From assembly GCA_016801845.1 (NCBI GenBank), contig CM028915.1, positions 11,491,501-11,555,500 on the forward strand: 64,000 nt of DNA, in the 5' to 3' direction. The first letter of the stretch is position 1; each line of letters starts with the position of its first letter. The notes under the pieces were generated by a model. The model made no database searches. It was not told where the DNA came from and saw only the letters and a list, made by a program, of their open reading frames with translations. A program made the translations under genes and the position numbers. Below are positions 27,701-41,042 of the stretch, piece by piece. Origin of the DNA: Polydactylus sextarius (lineage: Eukaryota > Chordata > Actinopteri > Polynemidae).

Positions 27701-28708
27701 TAACCAGCTGCATGTCCCTGCACTAGCATAATCTCACCTTAACTCACAATATGGCATTTAGACCAGAGATCTAACACTAACTATACATGAAACAGCTGTA
27801 GTAGTCATTCACAAGTAAAGAACCTTTCAAATGTAAGTTTATTTGTTTTCCAGAAAAACGCCAAAGACTCGAGGGGAGAGGCAGAGAGAATCTGAGAGAC
27901 CTGAAGGAGGAATGATGCTTAGAGTAAGTGTAAATGTTTATACATATTTAATACGTTGTACTGTTGATTCTTAGTGTTCATTTGTTTATTCATAATCACT
28001 ATCTCTGTTTTCTTCCTGTCAGAAAATCCAGAATTCACTTTGCTCTCCTTCCCTCCATGTTGTGGAGTCTGCTGCCTCCCACAGTCCCTCAGACGTGGCT
28101 TCATTTAAACTGCTACGTTACCTCCAGAGCAGAGTGAAGCAGCTTCGTCTGGAAAACCAGGCCTACGCCTGGAGCCCGTCGTCTCCTCGTACAGGCCCTT
28201 CAGATTTATCAGGTTCCTATCTATCAACTGTGAGTAAATTCACCCACTGTTGATTATTGACATATCTGCTGCCAAACAACAAGTATACTGCAAACACATG
28301 TACGTGAAATATATCTTAAGGATAGGTGTGTTAATAATAGAAATCATGAAATAGTAACAATAATGATCTTTTTATCTTGATCACTTTTCAAAACTCACCT
28401 TCAACATTTGCAAAGGTTAAAAGTCAGTCCCAGTGATATGTGATAAAAGACATGATAATTTGTCATTAGTAAATGATGAACATGAAACACTAACGCTAAC
28501 TGGTTCTAAACGAATTTCATTTAACCTTCTTGGCAGAAGTAAAATAAAAACAAATAAAATTAGAATGTAGTATTATCATCAATGTTATTTCTGTTTGTGC
28601 TTTTCTTCATAACATCAGATCATTTTGGCATCTCCTTCACAGATCGCTCAAGATGAAGAAAGTGTCAGGATTCAGAGCAAGTCAACACTCAGGACAGTGT
28701 CAAGTTAA
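21718..28708 (+). CDS. large coiled-coil protein, unidentified (27 coding exons, ~1165 aa)
   Basis: Coding exons: 21718-21769, 21857-21966, 22049-22103, 22181-22306, 22498-23010, 23232-23321, 23444-23527, 23655-23736, 23889-24015, 24131-24223, 24301-24413, 24510-24636, 24752-24871, 25090-25203, 25352-25582, 25713-25808, 26012-26113, 26190-26294, 26391-26522, 26614-26846, 26960-27086, 27160-27243, 27325-27536, 27635-27661, 27854-27923, 28023-28229, 28643-28708 (TAA). Every junction is GT..AG and all phases agree (3498 nt). The N-terminal ~370 residues are polar, with a short block LLLDAIDAQLCQLQ and an R/E-rich segment (REQVMWRLERLLGDM). From about residue 370 to 1070 it is almost continuous heptad-rich coiled coil (for example LEIQVSELQVELGECKIRVS). 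A C-terminal block, FKLLRYLQSRVKQLRLENQ, looks conserved. There is no signal peptide or membrane segment. This resembles centrosomal, ciliary or Golgi scaffold proteins, but I cannot assign a family. AATAAA lies at 29092. Confidence 0.85.
23165..23199. repeat. (TA)n microsatellite
   Basis: Uninterrupted AT run in an intron of the coiled-coil gene. Confidence 0.95.
24669..24698. repeat. (CA)n microsatellite
   Basis: Short CA run in an intron of the coiled-coil gene. Confidence 0.9.
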
Positions 28709-29256
28709 GAAAATGAAACCGTACTCAAAGTGCATTTATCTATGAACACCAGTGTTGTAATATTCTTACAGTCTCAGTCTCGTGCGTTTTCAGCAGTTCT
28801 TTGCAAACTATACAGATGAATCATTGACCGTGAGATGTGCTTAAAAAGATTAACAAGCAGGTCACAGTGACAAATGACATAATTGAAGATTTGGTCTTTG
28901 AGTTCACATTCCTCTGTGTTAAAGCAATCAAATTTTATAGCTTAAGGTTACAGTGAACCTTGAATGAGTGACAAACTGACTTACGCCAGACACTGAAGAT
29001 CATGTGAGTTACGTCAAACGACCTCGTAAAGCTGGTGATTCTTTGTGGGAATCTTTTGTATAATCAGAATTGTTACATGTTTGATTGTACAATAAACATG
29101 TTATGTGATGTATTGATACACCTTTAAAGATCTTAATCGACTTTGTCAAAACGTGCCCTATCCTCACATCTTGTCACCTGTATGTTATATTTCAATTTGC
29201 CAACTGAGCCTCTGTTCCAAAGCTATGTTAACAGGTTGGAGTAGTTATCATGTCAT

Positions 29257-29260
<4 letters not shown>

Positions 29261-29329
<69 letters not shown>
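29261..29329. repeat. (TA)n microsatellite
   Basis: About 69 bases of pure TA between the convergent coiled-coil gene and ccdc117, just beyond the former's poly(A) signal. Confidence 0.97.
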
Positions 29330-29331
<2 letters not shown>

Positions 29332-30323
29332 CCTATTTAGGGGATAAATAAATCATCTCAGTTTCTGTGACAAACTGGACACTATTGTGTTCAATAACCT
29401 AGTAGTTTGTAGGTAAAATTATATATATACACAATTGTTTTGTAGTTCAATATGTAAATACAGTATCAGATTTGTGGTCACATATAGTGTTCCTCAGTGG
29501 TCAATTCTAGAACCCTTTTCTCTTCATGATGCTCTGTATGTAATGACAAAAGTACCACACCACGGACAGTCTCTACATTGACAACTTTCAGTTTATTTAA
29601 AAACAAATATAAAGTAACACTTATTGGCTAGTTGCAGTTCTTGTAACTTATGTATGAAAATACAATCAAATCATAAAAAGGTGCTTTTCCATAACTTCTT
29701 AACAAGTCTCACAAAGCTTGCAAAATGGCGTACTTGCAAAACACGATAGGAAGATTATCTTTCTACAACAAGTACAACTGCAAGCCATGCTGAGATCAAA
29801 TTTTAGCCCACAGGAGCAAATTTCAGTGTCCTGTAAATGATGGCCAGAAGCTGAACATAAAAACTATACAAATTCATATATTCAACACTGATGTTTTACA
29901 TAGAACAAAGTCATATTTACATCAGTGTGTTGGCTAGGCATTGGCAAACACCTTATTTCTAAGGGCAAAGGTCAGTTCTATAACTTGTATAAAACTGGTT
30001 GAGTAAGGCTGTTTTTAGAACTTTTCAGAGATTTCAGAAGATTATAGTTACCTTGGAGACTGAAATTAAGAAAATGGATTAATTAGGTCAGCGTTATTGT
30101 TACATGTTATACATGCCTGGGATAATAGTGAGAAAACCTAAATAAGTGACTGCAAATTAAAACATGTTGCACAAACTGTTCAAAACGGCAGAATATTTAT
30201 GTAAAGTCAACATGCCTTGCCAAACTGACCAACGTAAAATGGTTCCAGGTCCTTTATCAGCCTTCTGTGTAACCACAGTCCAGTCTTTTACTTCAACATG
30301 GATTTTGAAGTTATTATGCCTTA

Positions 30324-32059
30324 TTACATTTCCATGTCTTCCTCCCCAGAGCTGTGAGCCACGGGAAAGCTGTACAGAGGATTGCGTGTTTCCGCAGGAG
30401 GACTGGAGGGGTTCAAGGAACTGTGAGGGGTGGGAGATGGACAAGGAGTTGGGGATTGTCGAGTTACTGTCTGTTGTTTACGCTGTTTTTGTAATGAGCC
30501 CTTTAGCCTCCGACAGAAAGGGTCGTCAGGTGGCCGCCACAAAACCAACTCCATACAAGAGTGACTCCTGAAAGTATGAAGAGGTAGAAGGTGAGACAAA
30601 AATAAACATCAGAATGGAAGAAAATGTGTCATGAGCTCATTGCCAGAACATGAGCCGAGTTACTTGAAGCGGAAGTCATGTTGTTCAACATTTCATGTTT
30701 CAAAAAACACAATAGGGAAACATACACAGACTGAGCTACTTTGTGTGGGAGGATGTCGGTGATACCACGTTGAAGACCCTCTTTCAAACTGTCCGAAATC
30801 ACCAGCACTGGTCGTCTTGGGGCTGGTTCTACATCCAGATCCTCATCCTCATCGTCATCTTCCAACGTTATTCTGTGACACATCAGTATCACAGTATTCA
30901 CTTCAAGTATACGGATGTTATGGTATAGGTCATTTTATGAATTTAACACTAATGGCCACTCAATATTTCAAATCTCTGTTTAGATTTTGTTAAGAAGAAG
31001 GGTCAGTGACCTGTCAGAGAGTAGCCTCCTTTAATAAAAAGTTAGAATAAACTTCAGCCTCCTGTGAACCCACACAAGATACACCAAAGAAAGTAATGTT
31101 TTATATCATCTCTCTATATAGTCCATGAAAACTTATAGCTGTTTTTATTATCATCATTATTGTCACATGCACAGCACTTAGTACTATTAGCAGTGTTTAA
31201 TATGTATTCATTTCCATGTAAATGCATCAATGACAGATACTGAGGTTATGTTTGCAGTGAAACCACATTTAGACCAAATTCACATCTTCTCATATTCCTT
31301 AATTTAACTTCCTCTACCCATCAACGACAGATTCCAAGAGGATTTCTCAGTCAGTTCAATGTCAGATTCTGGAAAGTAATCATACATCCTACATACACGT
31401 ACCTGTCTTCGATCTCCTGAAGTTTCCTCTGAGCGGCCTCTATCTCCATACAGGAGCTCTCTGTCTCAGGACGGGCCAGGGACACTGAGGGATGTGGCAA
31501 AGTCGATGGATGTGGTAAAGGCTCTGTGCAGGGCTGTGGAAGTGTGGGGCTGGCTTGTTGTGCAGACAGAGGTGGGCAGCTGTTTGCTGTAGACCAGTCA
31601 TGACGACTGCTGGTGTTTGAGTTCTCTGAAATATCCACTTCTGTGTCCACCATTAACCTTCTGCGTTTGGCACTGCATCCCCTGAGAAAACACACTGTTT
31701 ATGTGAGTAGACCAGGAACTGTTTTGTTAATCAAAACTGTTTTTTTTTCCTACTACTACTTAAACTTACTCGTCGTCAACTCTCCGTTTGTGCTTCCTGA
31801 GGCATCGTGTCTCCCAGCTGCTGAGTGACAGACACATACAGTATGTCAAGTGTTGTTATTGTTTTTCTGCTGAATGCGTGCTGTGAATTAACAGTCCACA
31901 AAACCATGTTACTTACTTGTTAGAGACCGATGCTCTCTGTAGCTGACCAGGCGTACTTGGAGGTCCCAGATCAAATTCAGGAAGGCTGGTGGGGCCTGAA
32001 AATGAATACATGGCTGGCAGAAACCCCAGCTCGCTGCTTGAGGGAGCAGAGTGATGCAT
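30324..32059 (-). CDS. ccdc117: ccdc117, coiled-coil domain-containing protein 117
   Basis: Complete gene, five coding exons on the minus strand: 32059-31917 (ATG), 31820-31770, 31681-31403, 30872-30726, 30567-30324 (stop). Splice sites are canonical, phases agree, and the product is 287 residues, close to the 279 of the human protein. Family hallmarks: a basic RCLRKHKRR segment; AAQRKLQEIEDRITLEDDDE, split across exons 3 and 4; PVLVISDSLKEGL; HSCMELVLWRPP; and the terminus SGEEDMEM. The start is the first ATG of exon 1, followed by HHSAPSSSELGF. The human protein is linked to the MMS19 Fe-S assembly pathway and S phase (established knowledge); nothing here tests that. A minus-strand AATAAA lies at 29597-29592, giving a ~0.7 kb 3' UTR. 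It is convergent with the coiled-coil gene and divergent from tcn2. Confidence 0.93.
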
Positions 32060-32199
32060 GGGGTCCAGTCAGTGAGATGATTTTAAGATACACACGGGTA
32101 GATAGCTACAAACGGATCTGATCTATAAAAATAGTATTAATACCAATCACACAATATGATTAAAGTACTTTCTGTTACCGACATGACGCACAACTAGTT

Positions 32200-33160
32200 C
32201 TGGATCTGTTTACACAGGGTCGGCTGCTTCGTTATCTTAGCTGGCTACTACGCCATTTTTGCGTTTTACCGTCACTGTAACATTACGGGATAATTTTTTA
32301 CTGTAATGTAACATTGTAATTTACGAAGACAGCCAGCTCCATTTCTGTGCTGGATAACAACTTCGCACGAGTTGAGCAGAAACATATAAAGTTGGTGTTA
32401 CAGACCGACCTGTGCAGCTGCCCTGCCCCTTGATGTTTCTGTTGTTGCTGTTTATCTCTAGCTTGTCTCCGTCCACTCACTATTTTCCATTGGGGACGTG
32501 ACCGTTAGCACATAGACAAGAGCTCTGCGTGCTCAAGTTTTACTAATCCTGACATCGTGACACCGCTTGTGGACACTAATAGCCCTTAAATTGATGGTCC
32601 CGATGGTGTGAATGGATTGAAAGGCTGGTTGGGGTGAGCTGACGTTAGCTAGCTATTCTGAAAAAGTGAGTCGCGCCAGAAGATGCGTCAAGGTTCTAGA
32701 AAATGCGTAAATTACGTCAGGTGGATTGTGGGAATTGAAGTTCTTTTGGACAAATGGCTGTTTACGTCGTGTTGTTTGTGTGAAAAAAATCGGTTTTGAC
32801 ACCGTCGGAGTTAAATATGTAAATTTGTGGACGTAGATTAAAACGTTTTCCAGCCACATGGGTTGAAAATAACAGTTGTAACAGCAGCAAAACACGATAG
32901 AAACAAGATAAACACCTTCTTAATTCTCTTGTATCGTTCTTACCAAAGATTACAGACCGTCGACAAGATAGTTATCTGTAACTTCCGGATTACAGTCTGA
33001 CACAGTTGGCGTTTAAAAGGACCCTCCTCTGAGCTTTTTTTTTTCGTTGCTTTTGTCATCGTAAACGACGAGTCATGTGACAGTAACATACTAAAAGCTG
33101 TTGTCTGGATGTTTCCTTACTCAGCTCTTATTCCCAACACTGGTGGCTGTCTGAAGAGGT
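32200..33160. promoter_or_regulatory. divergent promoter interval, ccdc117 (-) / tcn2 (+)
   Basis: About 1 kb between two head-to-head genes. A noncoding tcn2 exon is suggested by the donor GAAGAG|GTAACT at 33158/33159, joining the acceptor at 33466. The E-box GTCATGTGAC at 33072-33081 is a palindrome-like MITF/TFE-type site just upstream of it. No TATA box is evident. Transcription starts are inferred only. Confidence 0.4.
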
Positions 33161-33476
33161 AACTAACTGTTATTTATTGCAGAATTTATGGCGCACAAAA
33201 GCTAACTACTAACTCTAACTGCTGTAATAATACTATAATGTTACTATAATAGGGATCTTTTAAAGTTACTCCATCGCTCTAATCCAAAAGTATATTGCTA
33301 TTATTTTCATATTTCTTGTTTGACAAGTGTGTAGATGTTGTTTCAAATACCTGTCAGTTTATATAATGGGATGAGTTTCTGATCGTCTCATCTTCTATTA
33401 TATCGTGACTTTTAACGTTTTAGGCTCATATTTTATTGTATTTCCACTTTTTGTGTTTTCTTACAGGATATTCAGA

Positions 33477-36400
33477 ATGCTGTCCTCGGTCATAGTAATA
33501 TGTTCCCTGGCTTTTGCTTCAAGCAAACCATGTGGTATGTAATGTATTGAAAATAAATCCAGCTGTCATAAATCATTAAAGTATCTGACGGTTCTTATTG
33601 ACACTGTGTCAACACTGGGAGAGAGAACAGTTTGCAGACACACTGACTCACTGTTTTGGACATTCACAGATTTTGCAATGACCGTATTTCTTGAATTTCA
33701 GAGCCCTGTATTTACTTCCAATTACCAAATTTCAGAGATTATGTCATCCTTGTCCTAATATCCTAGAAACTGGATATTAAAATTCAGGACAAAGAAGTTG
33801 AACACAACAATGAACTTTTTGTTTCCTCCTCTTGTGAATGCTGATGCTGCAGTTCTAGTTGTGCAAGGCTTGTAATGTAATGCTATAAGTTGTTTAAGTC
33901 AGCAGTGAGCAATGCAGAAGTTTTTTTTTACAACTGTTATCAAATTTTACAAGAAATACATTTTATTTTTTAATGTCTTAATCTAGATACTGAAGGATCC
34001 AACAGACAGCTGCTTCTGTCACTCAATCAGGATCTGCTCCGCTCTGTGGACACGCAGGAAGGACTCCCCAATCCCAGCGTGCACTTGGCATTACGACTTT
34101 CCAGTTTCCACAACCATGCCAAAGAGAGCGAACATCTTGACAAACTGAAAAATGATTTGTACAATAACATACAAACGTAATGCAACATAATGAAGTAGTG
34201 ATATTTTTAAATCTGTATATTCACTGAATTGATCTTTTTCCTCGGTCTCACCTGAGCCTTCGCCTCCTGTGTCTTTCTCAGTTCTCTCTCTAACAGCCAG
34301 CCTGTGACCGGCCTCCTGGCTCTGTACACTCTGGCTCTGAGGTCGTCCTGCTACGACCTCAACACCGTCACCTTCACCGTCGAAGAGACAAGTGAGGCAC
34401 TGCTGACGCACCTGAAGAGTCACATGGAACAAGAGAAGCAGAATATTTTCAGTAAGTTGCCTTTGACCTTTTGGACGGCACCAGTGATTGTCACAAGATG
34501 TGATCATCATACTGTTTTACATTGTGCAAAACAATCTGTATTGATAGTTCTAAGGAAATCCAAAGAAAATGTACATATGCAAATGTGCATTCATGTATTA
34601 ATGTTATTATTTAAATAGCTGTAATTTAGATTTACAACAGTGATTATGTCTCAGTAAAATGAATGATAGAAGTCTTTTATTTTATATAAGAATTCTACAA
34701 TAACACAATTTTATTTCAGTTTTAATGGAATTAGTGATCAGAGCAACTATTAACTAATTGACATCAAAACTCAAACAATAGTTGCAGTAGCTCTGGTAAA
34801 AATAAAGTGTCCTCTCGATTACTTATGTTTTAACATAATTTGGTCTCATCGCTTCTTTACACAGACAGCCAACGCCCTTTGACCAACTATTACCAGTACT
34901 CTCTTGGTGTGCTTGCTCTTTGTGTAAGCAGCATCAGAGTCAACAGCCATGTCAGCAACAAACTCATCACGGCAGTACAAGACGAACGTTTCACACACGG
35001 AGACGGTGACAGTATTGGTGAGTGGAACCATTAGTTCAAAACGATTAAATGTTATATAAGAAAAAGAGACTCAGCTGTAGAGCTCAGCTATGTACAACTT
35101 CAGATGCTACTATCTCAAAGGCTCATTTAAAAACTCAAAGACTCTCTTTTTTGTGTGTCAAGTGTGTGAAACATTAAAAAATGAGTCATGTCATGTTTTG
35201 GTAAAGTTAACAATCATAAAAAATTATTATAGAAATTATTTTTCTCAAGAGAATTTTCAGCATGAAATGGTGTTTAGTCAAGACTGAATGTTTTTGGAAA
35301 GTTTGTGTTTTATAATTTTTTATTTCCAAGTCTATGTGTGTAATATATGTAATATAATATGTAATATATGTAATATAACATATATTTATATTGGGCATAC
35401 ACTTTTACATATTTTATCCTATTTTCTCTCCTTAGACACCTATGCCATGGCTGGGATGGCCCTCCAGTGTGTGAAGGACTCTGGCTCTCATGTACATAGT
35501 GTTTCTGCGCTGGACAGAGCTCTGGAAAAGATCAAGGATAAGCTTTCGACTTCTCGCAGGGCTGATGGTCATATTGGCAATGAGTTCAGTACAGGTCTTG
35601 CAATTCAAGTACGAATCTTTTTCGTCGTTTACATCAGTTCTATTGAAATAATCTCGCAGAACAAATCTTCATTTATTATACTCATCTGTTGAATTCAAGG
35701 CCTTACTGGCAATGGGCAACCAAGTTGAAGATTGCGCTGCTTCAATGGAGGCCATAAGGACAGATGCGAGAAACAACAAATACCACAACCCCATGGCCAT
35801 ATCTCAGATCCTGCCAGCTCTCCACCAGAAATCTATGTGACACTTAAAAACATGGATTGTCAAAATGAGGATAGTATGTGCACCATTATTTTTAGTCTCT
35901 GTGGTCACTGTTGTCTGTTGTTGTTCTCTTTGTAATGGTGTGTACCTTCCTACAGACACTCTGGTCCTGGAGCCAATTATTCCTGATGTGACTTTACCAA
36001 GCACCACCAAAGTGGCCATCCACGTGGAAGTGGTGATGTCCAGTGAGGTGTCTAGTCTTTACCCTGTTGAAGTGCCACAGGGCAGCTCTCTGTTGGAAGC
36101 GCTTGAAATTCTTCAAGGGAAAAACATTGGCTTCACGTAAGTTCCTGTGATGTAGGGTTACGTGTTTAATTTTTAATATTTTTCTTCATCTCATCTGACC
36201 TTTGACACCACTGTTTGTCAGGTTTGAAAAGGAGACCAGCCTGTGGGGACCTTTCTTAAGTGTGGTGAACGGAGAGAAGGCCAGACAGAGTGACCGCAGA
36301 TACTGGCACCTGTCCTCTGATGGCACTGCACTCTCTGAGGGTGAGGACAGACACACACACAAACACATTTTATTTGTTCTGCTGCTTTTATTTCTCTTTG

Positions 36401-36499
36401 GTTAAAAAAATAAATAAATGCTGATTTGCTCCTTTAGGTGTGGGAGATTACAAGATTCAGTCGCCTCAAAAGATCACCATCAAAAACACAGCCTACTGA
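33477..36499 (+). CDS. tcn2: tcn2, transcobalamin (vitamin B12 carrier), frameshifted
   Basis: Secreted cobalamin-binding protein. Exons: 33477-33534, 33987-34176, 34282-34451, 34865-35017, 35436-35608, 35700-35873, 35956-36136, 36222-36340, 36438-36499 (TGA). A short signal peptide (MLSSVIVICSLAFASS) starts the protein. The alpha-barrel domain shows PVTGLLALYTLALRSSCYD, YYQYSLGVLALCV, DTYAMAGMALQCV, NEFSTGLAIQALLAMG and NPMAISQILPAL. The C-terminal beta domain shows KVAIHVEVVMSSEV, SSLLEALEILQ and a DYKIQSPQKITI end. Exon 35700-35873 is 174 nt, but flanking phases demand 175. The frame is lost at about 35833 after HQKS, where TGA follows at 35838-35840; the expected continuation resumes in the next frame. 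As written, the product is ~294 residues without the C-terminal domain; with frame kept it would be 426. Polyadenylation signal at 36728. Confidence 0.92.
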
Positions 36500-36739
36500 G
36501 AGTCAGTCACCGCTGATGCCGCTGCGATCAATGAGAATCAACTTGAGATTTTTCCATCCTTTGTTATTTCAACCAGTGATTATCCTTAAATTGTCTGTGA
36601 ATAAATAGTCAGAGTTGTTTCAAGTTTTTTTTTTAAATTCATGTATGTAAGTTTGGGGAAAAAAATTAATTTAGAACTAACTGAACTTAACTTCCTGTGA
36701 ATATTCTAACTTCTGCTGGTGTTTTCAAATAAAGAGAAG

Positions 36740-37640
<901 letters not shown>

Positions 37641-37703
37641 ACAAGTGACTTGCGGATAAACGTGGTAACACTTGTTATAATCGTATATAAGTCGTCTGTC
37701 GTC

Positions 37704-40101
37704 ATGGCCGCTTTGTACCGACGCGCCGCGTCGACGTGTAAGAGACAAACAGGTTTGGTTCAGGTTATGACATTTTCGTTTAACGCGCGTCCTCCTCAGT
37801 GGAAAACACCTGGAGGCTTTTTACGAGTCGGAAACTCAACAATAACTAAACAGACGAGCATCATAAATAATATGGCTGGTAAGGCAGAAAAGATCAGCGT
37901 TTCTTGTTCGAGGTGTTTGTCGAGTAAAACTTCAACTCAAGATGGAAAAGGTCGAGTGAAGAGAGTTTCTATTGAAGGAAACATCGGTAAGATCATGAGG
38001 ATTTCAGTCATTTACATCAAACAAAAGCTTGATTTCAGTGTACATCTGTTGTTGGTATGTGTTGTTAGTTTATAAGATACTTGTGTTTTGTTTTTTTTCC
38101 TCCCAAAATCAGCTGTAGGAAAGTCAACTTTTGCCAGACTCTTGCAGTCAGCCTGTCCAGACTGGGAGGTGATGGCAGAACCTGTCAGCAAGTGGCAGCA
38201 CATTGAAAGTGAAACCACACAGGTCTGATCATTACCTGACCTCTTTATCTGCTCTTTAATAAAAATCAAAGACAACAAAACTGAAAATCTCTTCTTGTTT
38301 CTGTGTGTGTTTGACAGGGTACAGACGCGACCCCTCAGACAACAGTCAGCAACCTGCTGCAGATGATGTACCAGGACCCGCAGCGCTGGTCGTACACGTT
38401 TCAGACTTATTCTTGTATGAGTCGTCTGAGGACACAACTGCAGCCTCCACCAGCTCGTCTGCTCAGCTCAGAGGGGACACCTGTCCAGGTGTATGAGCGC
38501 TCCATCTACAGTGACAGGTGACTTTTTCAGCAAGTAAAATCCAATATTTTGGCTATTTTAATATCAGAATCTGGTTTTAATTGTCTCTTATGCAAACGCA
38601 AACATCGAATTTGACTCCACTTTCACTCTGTGCTCTCTTTACTTAAATATAAACACAAATTCAATTTATATATGGACATAAATAGACAAACTCTACACAA
38701 GAACAGATTTAAACTCTTTAATTGAAGAGGATATACACAGGTTATTATTGACACAGATTGTTATTTACACATGAAGATTATGAAAATGCTGATGTTGTCT
38801 GTTGTCAAACCTCTTAAACCAGATCAAGGTTGTGGTTTTTGGACACCTCTGTCCATAAATTCAAGTGTTATCGTCATATAATTATTGGTTTTAATAATCA
38901 GGATAGAACTGCTGTGTAAATCACTGCTTAACCCATTGAGTAAATTCAGTTTCCTTTCTCTCAGATATATCTTTGCCTTAAACATGTTTGAGTTGGGTTG
39001 TATCAACCCTACAGAGTGGACAGTTTACCAGGACTGGCATTCCCTCCTGGTGGAGCAGTTTGGACACCAGGTGGAGCTGGAGGGCATCATCTATCTCACA
39101 GCCCCACCACAGGTATGGACATTAATTCCAAGTTCAACACAATAAAATTTCAGGACCAGAGAATCATTTACTTTTTTTATAGCTTTTACTGCAGTGTTAC
39201 ATCAGTGACAAATATTACATTTCCTCATAAAACACACATACAAGACATTGCAGTTTTGCATATTTCCTAGAAATGTATGGAGCGTCTGGAGCGTCGAGGA
39301 AGGGCAGAGGAGAAGGGAGTGCAGCTGGACTATCTGAATAAGCTGCATGTTCAACACGAGAAGTGGCTTGTTAAGAAAAGCACTGAGTGAGTAATAATGA
39401 GATCACAAGGATGTTGTTTGTTCTCTGCAGATCCTTTTAGACAGTTTTCAGTAGTTGTGGAGGATATGCTTTGCTAATTTATTTAAGCACCTTCATAATC
39501 AGATGATTCCTCTAAACACAGACTTGATGTGCATAGTGTTAACATTTAATAGATGTATGTATGATGAATAAGTTAATTATTTTGGTGTGATAATTAGCTG
39601 TTTAAACCACCATCAATGGGGCATCCATTGTAATACAGGATGCTCCGCTCAGATTCCTGTTTGACGTTCGCCATCTTAAAAGCCTTTCCCTCGCAGCTGT
39701 TTGTTGCTCAGCTGTGAACAGATGATGGTCAGCAGTGTGTGGTCTGGGGACTTAAGTGTTGTTAGTGTGGGTGAAGTGTCTAACACAGCTCGTCTCTCTC
39801 TCTTTTACAGAGTACATTTTGAGAAGCTAAAACAAATACCTGTGTTACAACTTGATGCCAGCATGGAGTTTCTGAGTGACCCAGAAGTACGGGAGCAATT
39901 TATAGCAAAGGTTTGTTGATTTATTGCTTCTTTTTTTTTTTTTTTTTTGATCTAGTGACTGCCATGCCAGAGTTAACCACAAGAGGTCGCTGTGTGATGT
40001 TTGAGGTGCCATTTCCTTTCCTCCTCACAGTTTTGTCTCAGATTTAATGAAGGCTTCATTTTCTCTTTTTACAGGTGAAGGACTTCTTCAATGCTTTGTG
40101 A
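37704..40101 (+). CDS. dguok: dguok, mitochondrial deoxyguanosine kinase
   Basis: Phosphorylates purine deoxyribonucleosides for mitochondrial DNA synthesis. Seven coding exons: 37704-37986, 38113-38222, 38318-38517, 38965-39112, 39271-39386, 39811-39910, 40075-40101 (TGA). Phases agree and the frame is open; 327 residues from this ATG. The P-loop (SIEGNIAVGKSTFARLL) is split by intron 1. Further dNK hallmarks: EPVSKWQ; DPQRWSYTFQTYSCMSRL; ERSIYSDRYIFA; EWTVYQDWHSLL; the lid RRGRAEEKG; and LHVQHEKWLV. The match is to DGUOK rather than DCK or TK2. The first ~35 residues (MAALYRRAASTCKRQTG..) are basic and free of acidic residues, fitting a mitochondrial presequence. An in-frame ATG at 37650 and an internal one at 37872 (MAGKAEK) are alternative starts. 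The leader is ~50 residues longer than in the 277-residue human enzyme. AATAAA at 40575. Confidence 0.93.
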
Positions 40102-40890
40102 GATGACAAGAGGGAAACACAGAAGACCAGTCAGACCTCATCAGCTTACATAATAATACAATAACACATCCGAAGCAAGGGAAATATAAAGTAACTTTAA
40201 CAGACATCTCTTTTTCACAAGCTGCTGTCTTTACATGATTCACTAATATGAAACACAGTGGTTGAGTTTTTTCCATATATGAGTCATATGCAGGAGACTT
40301 TTACATTGTAATGTTTGTCAGTTACTTATTTATTTGAAACTTTTGAGAGTCAATGGGTAGTTATTTTGTTTACTCTATTCCATATGAGAAATTACCAATA
40401 ATGCTAATGCTAAGAAATTAGCAAATGTTCACATAACTGAGAAAAACAGATCAGCCAAGTGGTTTTAGAGCCTTTGTAAATTATAAACTAGATGTGTTAC
40501 TAAGCATGTTACTGTTTTACATTCCATACTATCTGGAACAAGCAAATGGGTACTGAATTCATTTTGTATTTATAAATAAAAAAAAATTGTTATTTTAAAA
40601 TTGCTTTGTGGTGTCAGTTCAGTTTATTATCAAAAAAGGTTTGAAACTTAAGAAACTTGATATTTTTGTCACTTTCATGAAACAGAAATGTGCTAATTGC
40701 TGTACAAGTTATAAAGAGTTATTTACTAATTGGTTTTAACATTTCAGAGGGATTAGGCTCCTTAATGAATTTAAAAGACCGGGCAGTTTGACAGGACAAT
40801 GACCTTGGGTAAATGTTTTCTTTTTTCTGCCCCTCTGATGTGCTTGGATGATCAGAGGGGTTGTTGAGATGCCTGGAGTGGTCAGGGGTC

Positions 40891-40917
40891 ATCAAAGGGC
40901 AGCTGTCCACTATAAAG
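40891..40917 (+). promoter_or_regulatory. core promoter of the nodal gene: TCF/LEF site and TATA box
   Basis: TATAAAG at 40911-40917 lies 126 bases upstream of the start codon, fitting a ~100-base 5' UTR. ATCAAAGG at 40891-40898, a TCF/LEF-type site, lies 12 bases before it. Wnt/beta-catenin input is known for several nodal genes; here it is inferred from the motif alone. Confidence 0.55.
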
Positions 40918-41042
40918 GGGCCTGTCTGGAACTCCGTCTGCACACAGCATCATTTCAGCCTGAGACCAGCTGGAGGAAGGAAGGAAGACCTTTGCCTCTC
41001 TTTAAGCCTTCATCATCTGTAGATTTTGTGAGTTTCACTGAA

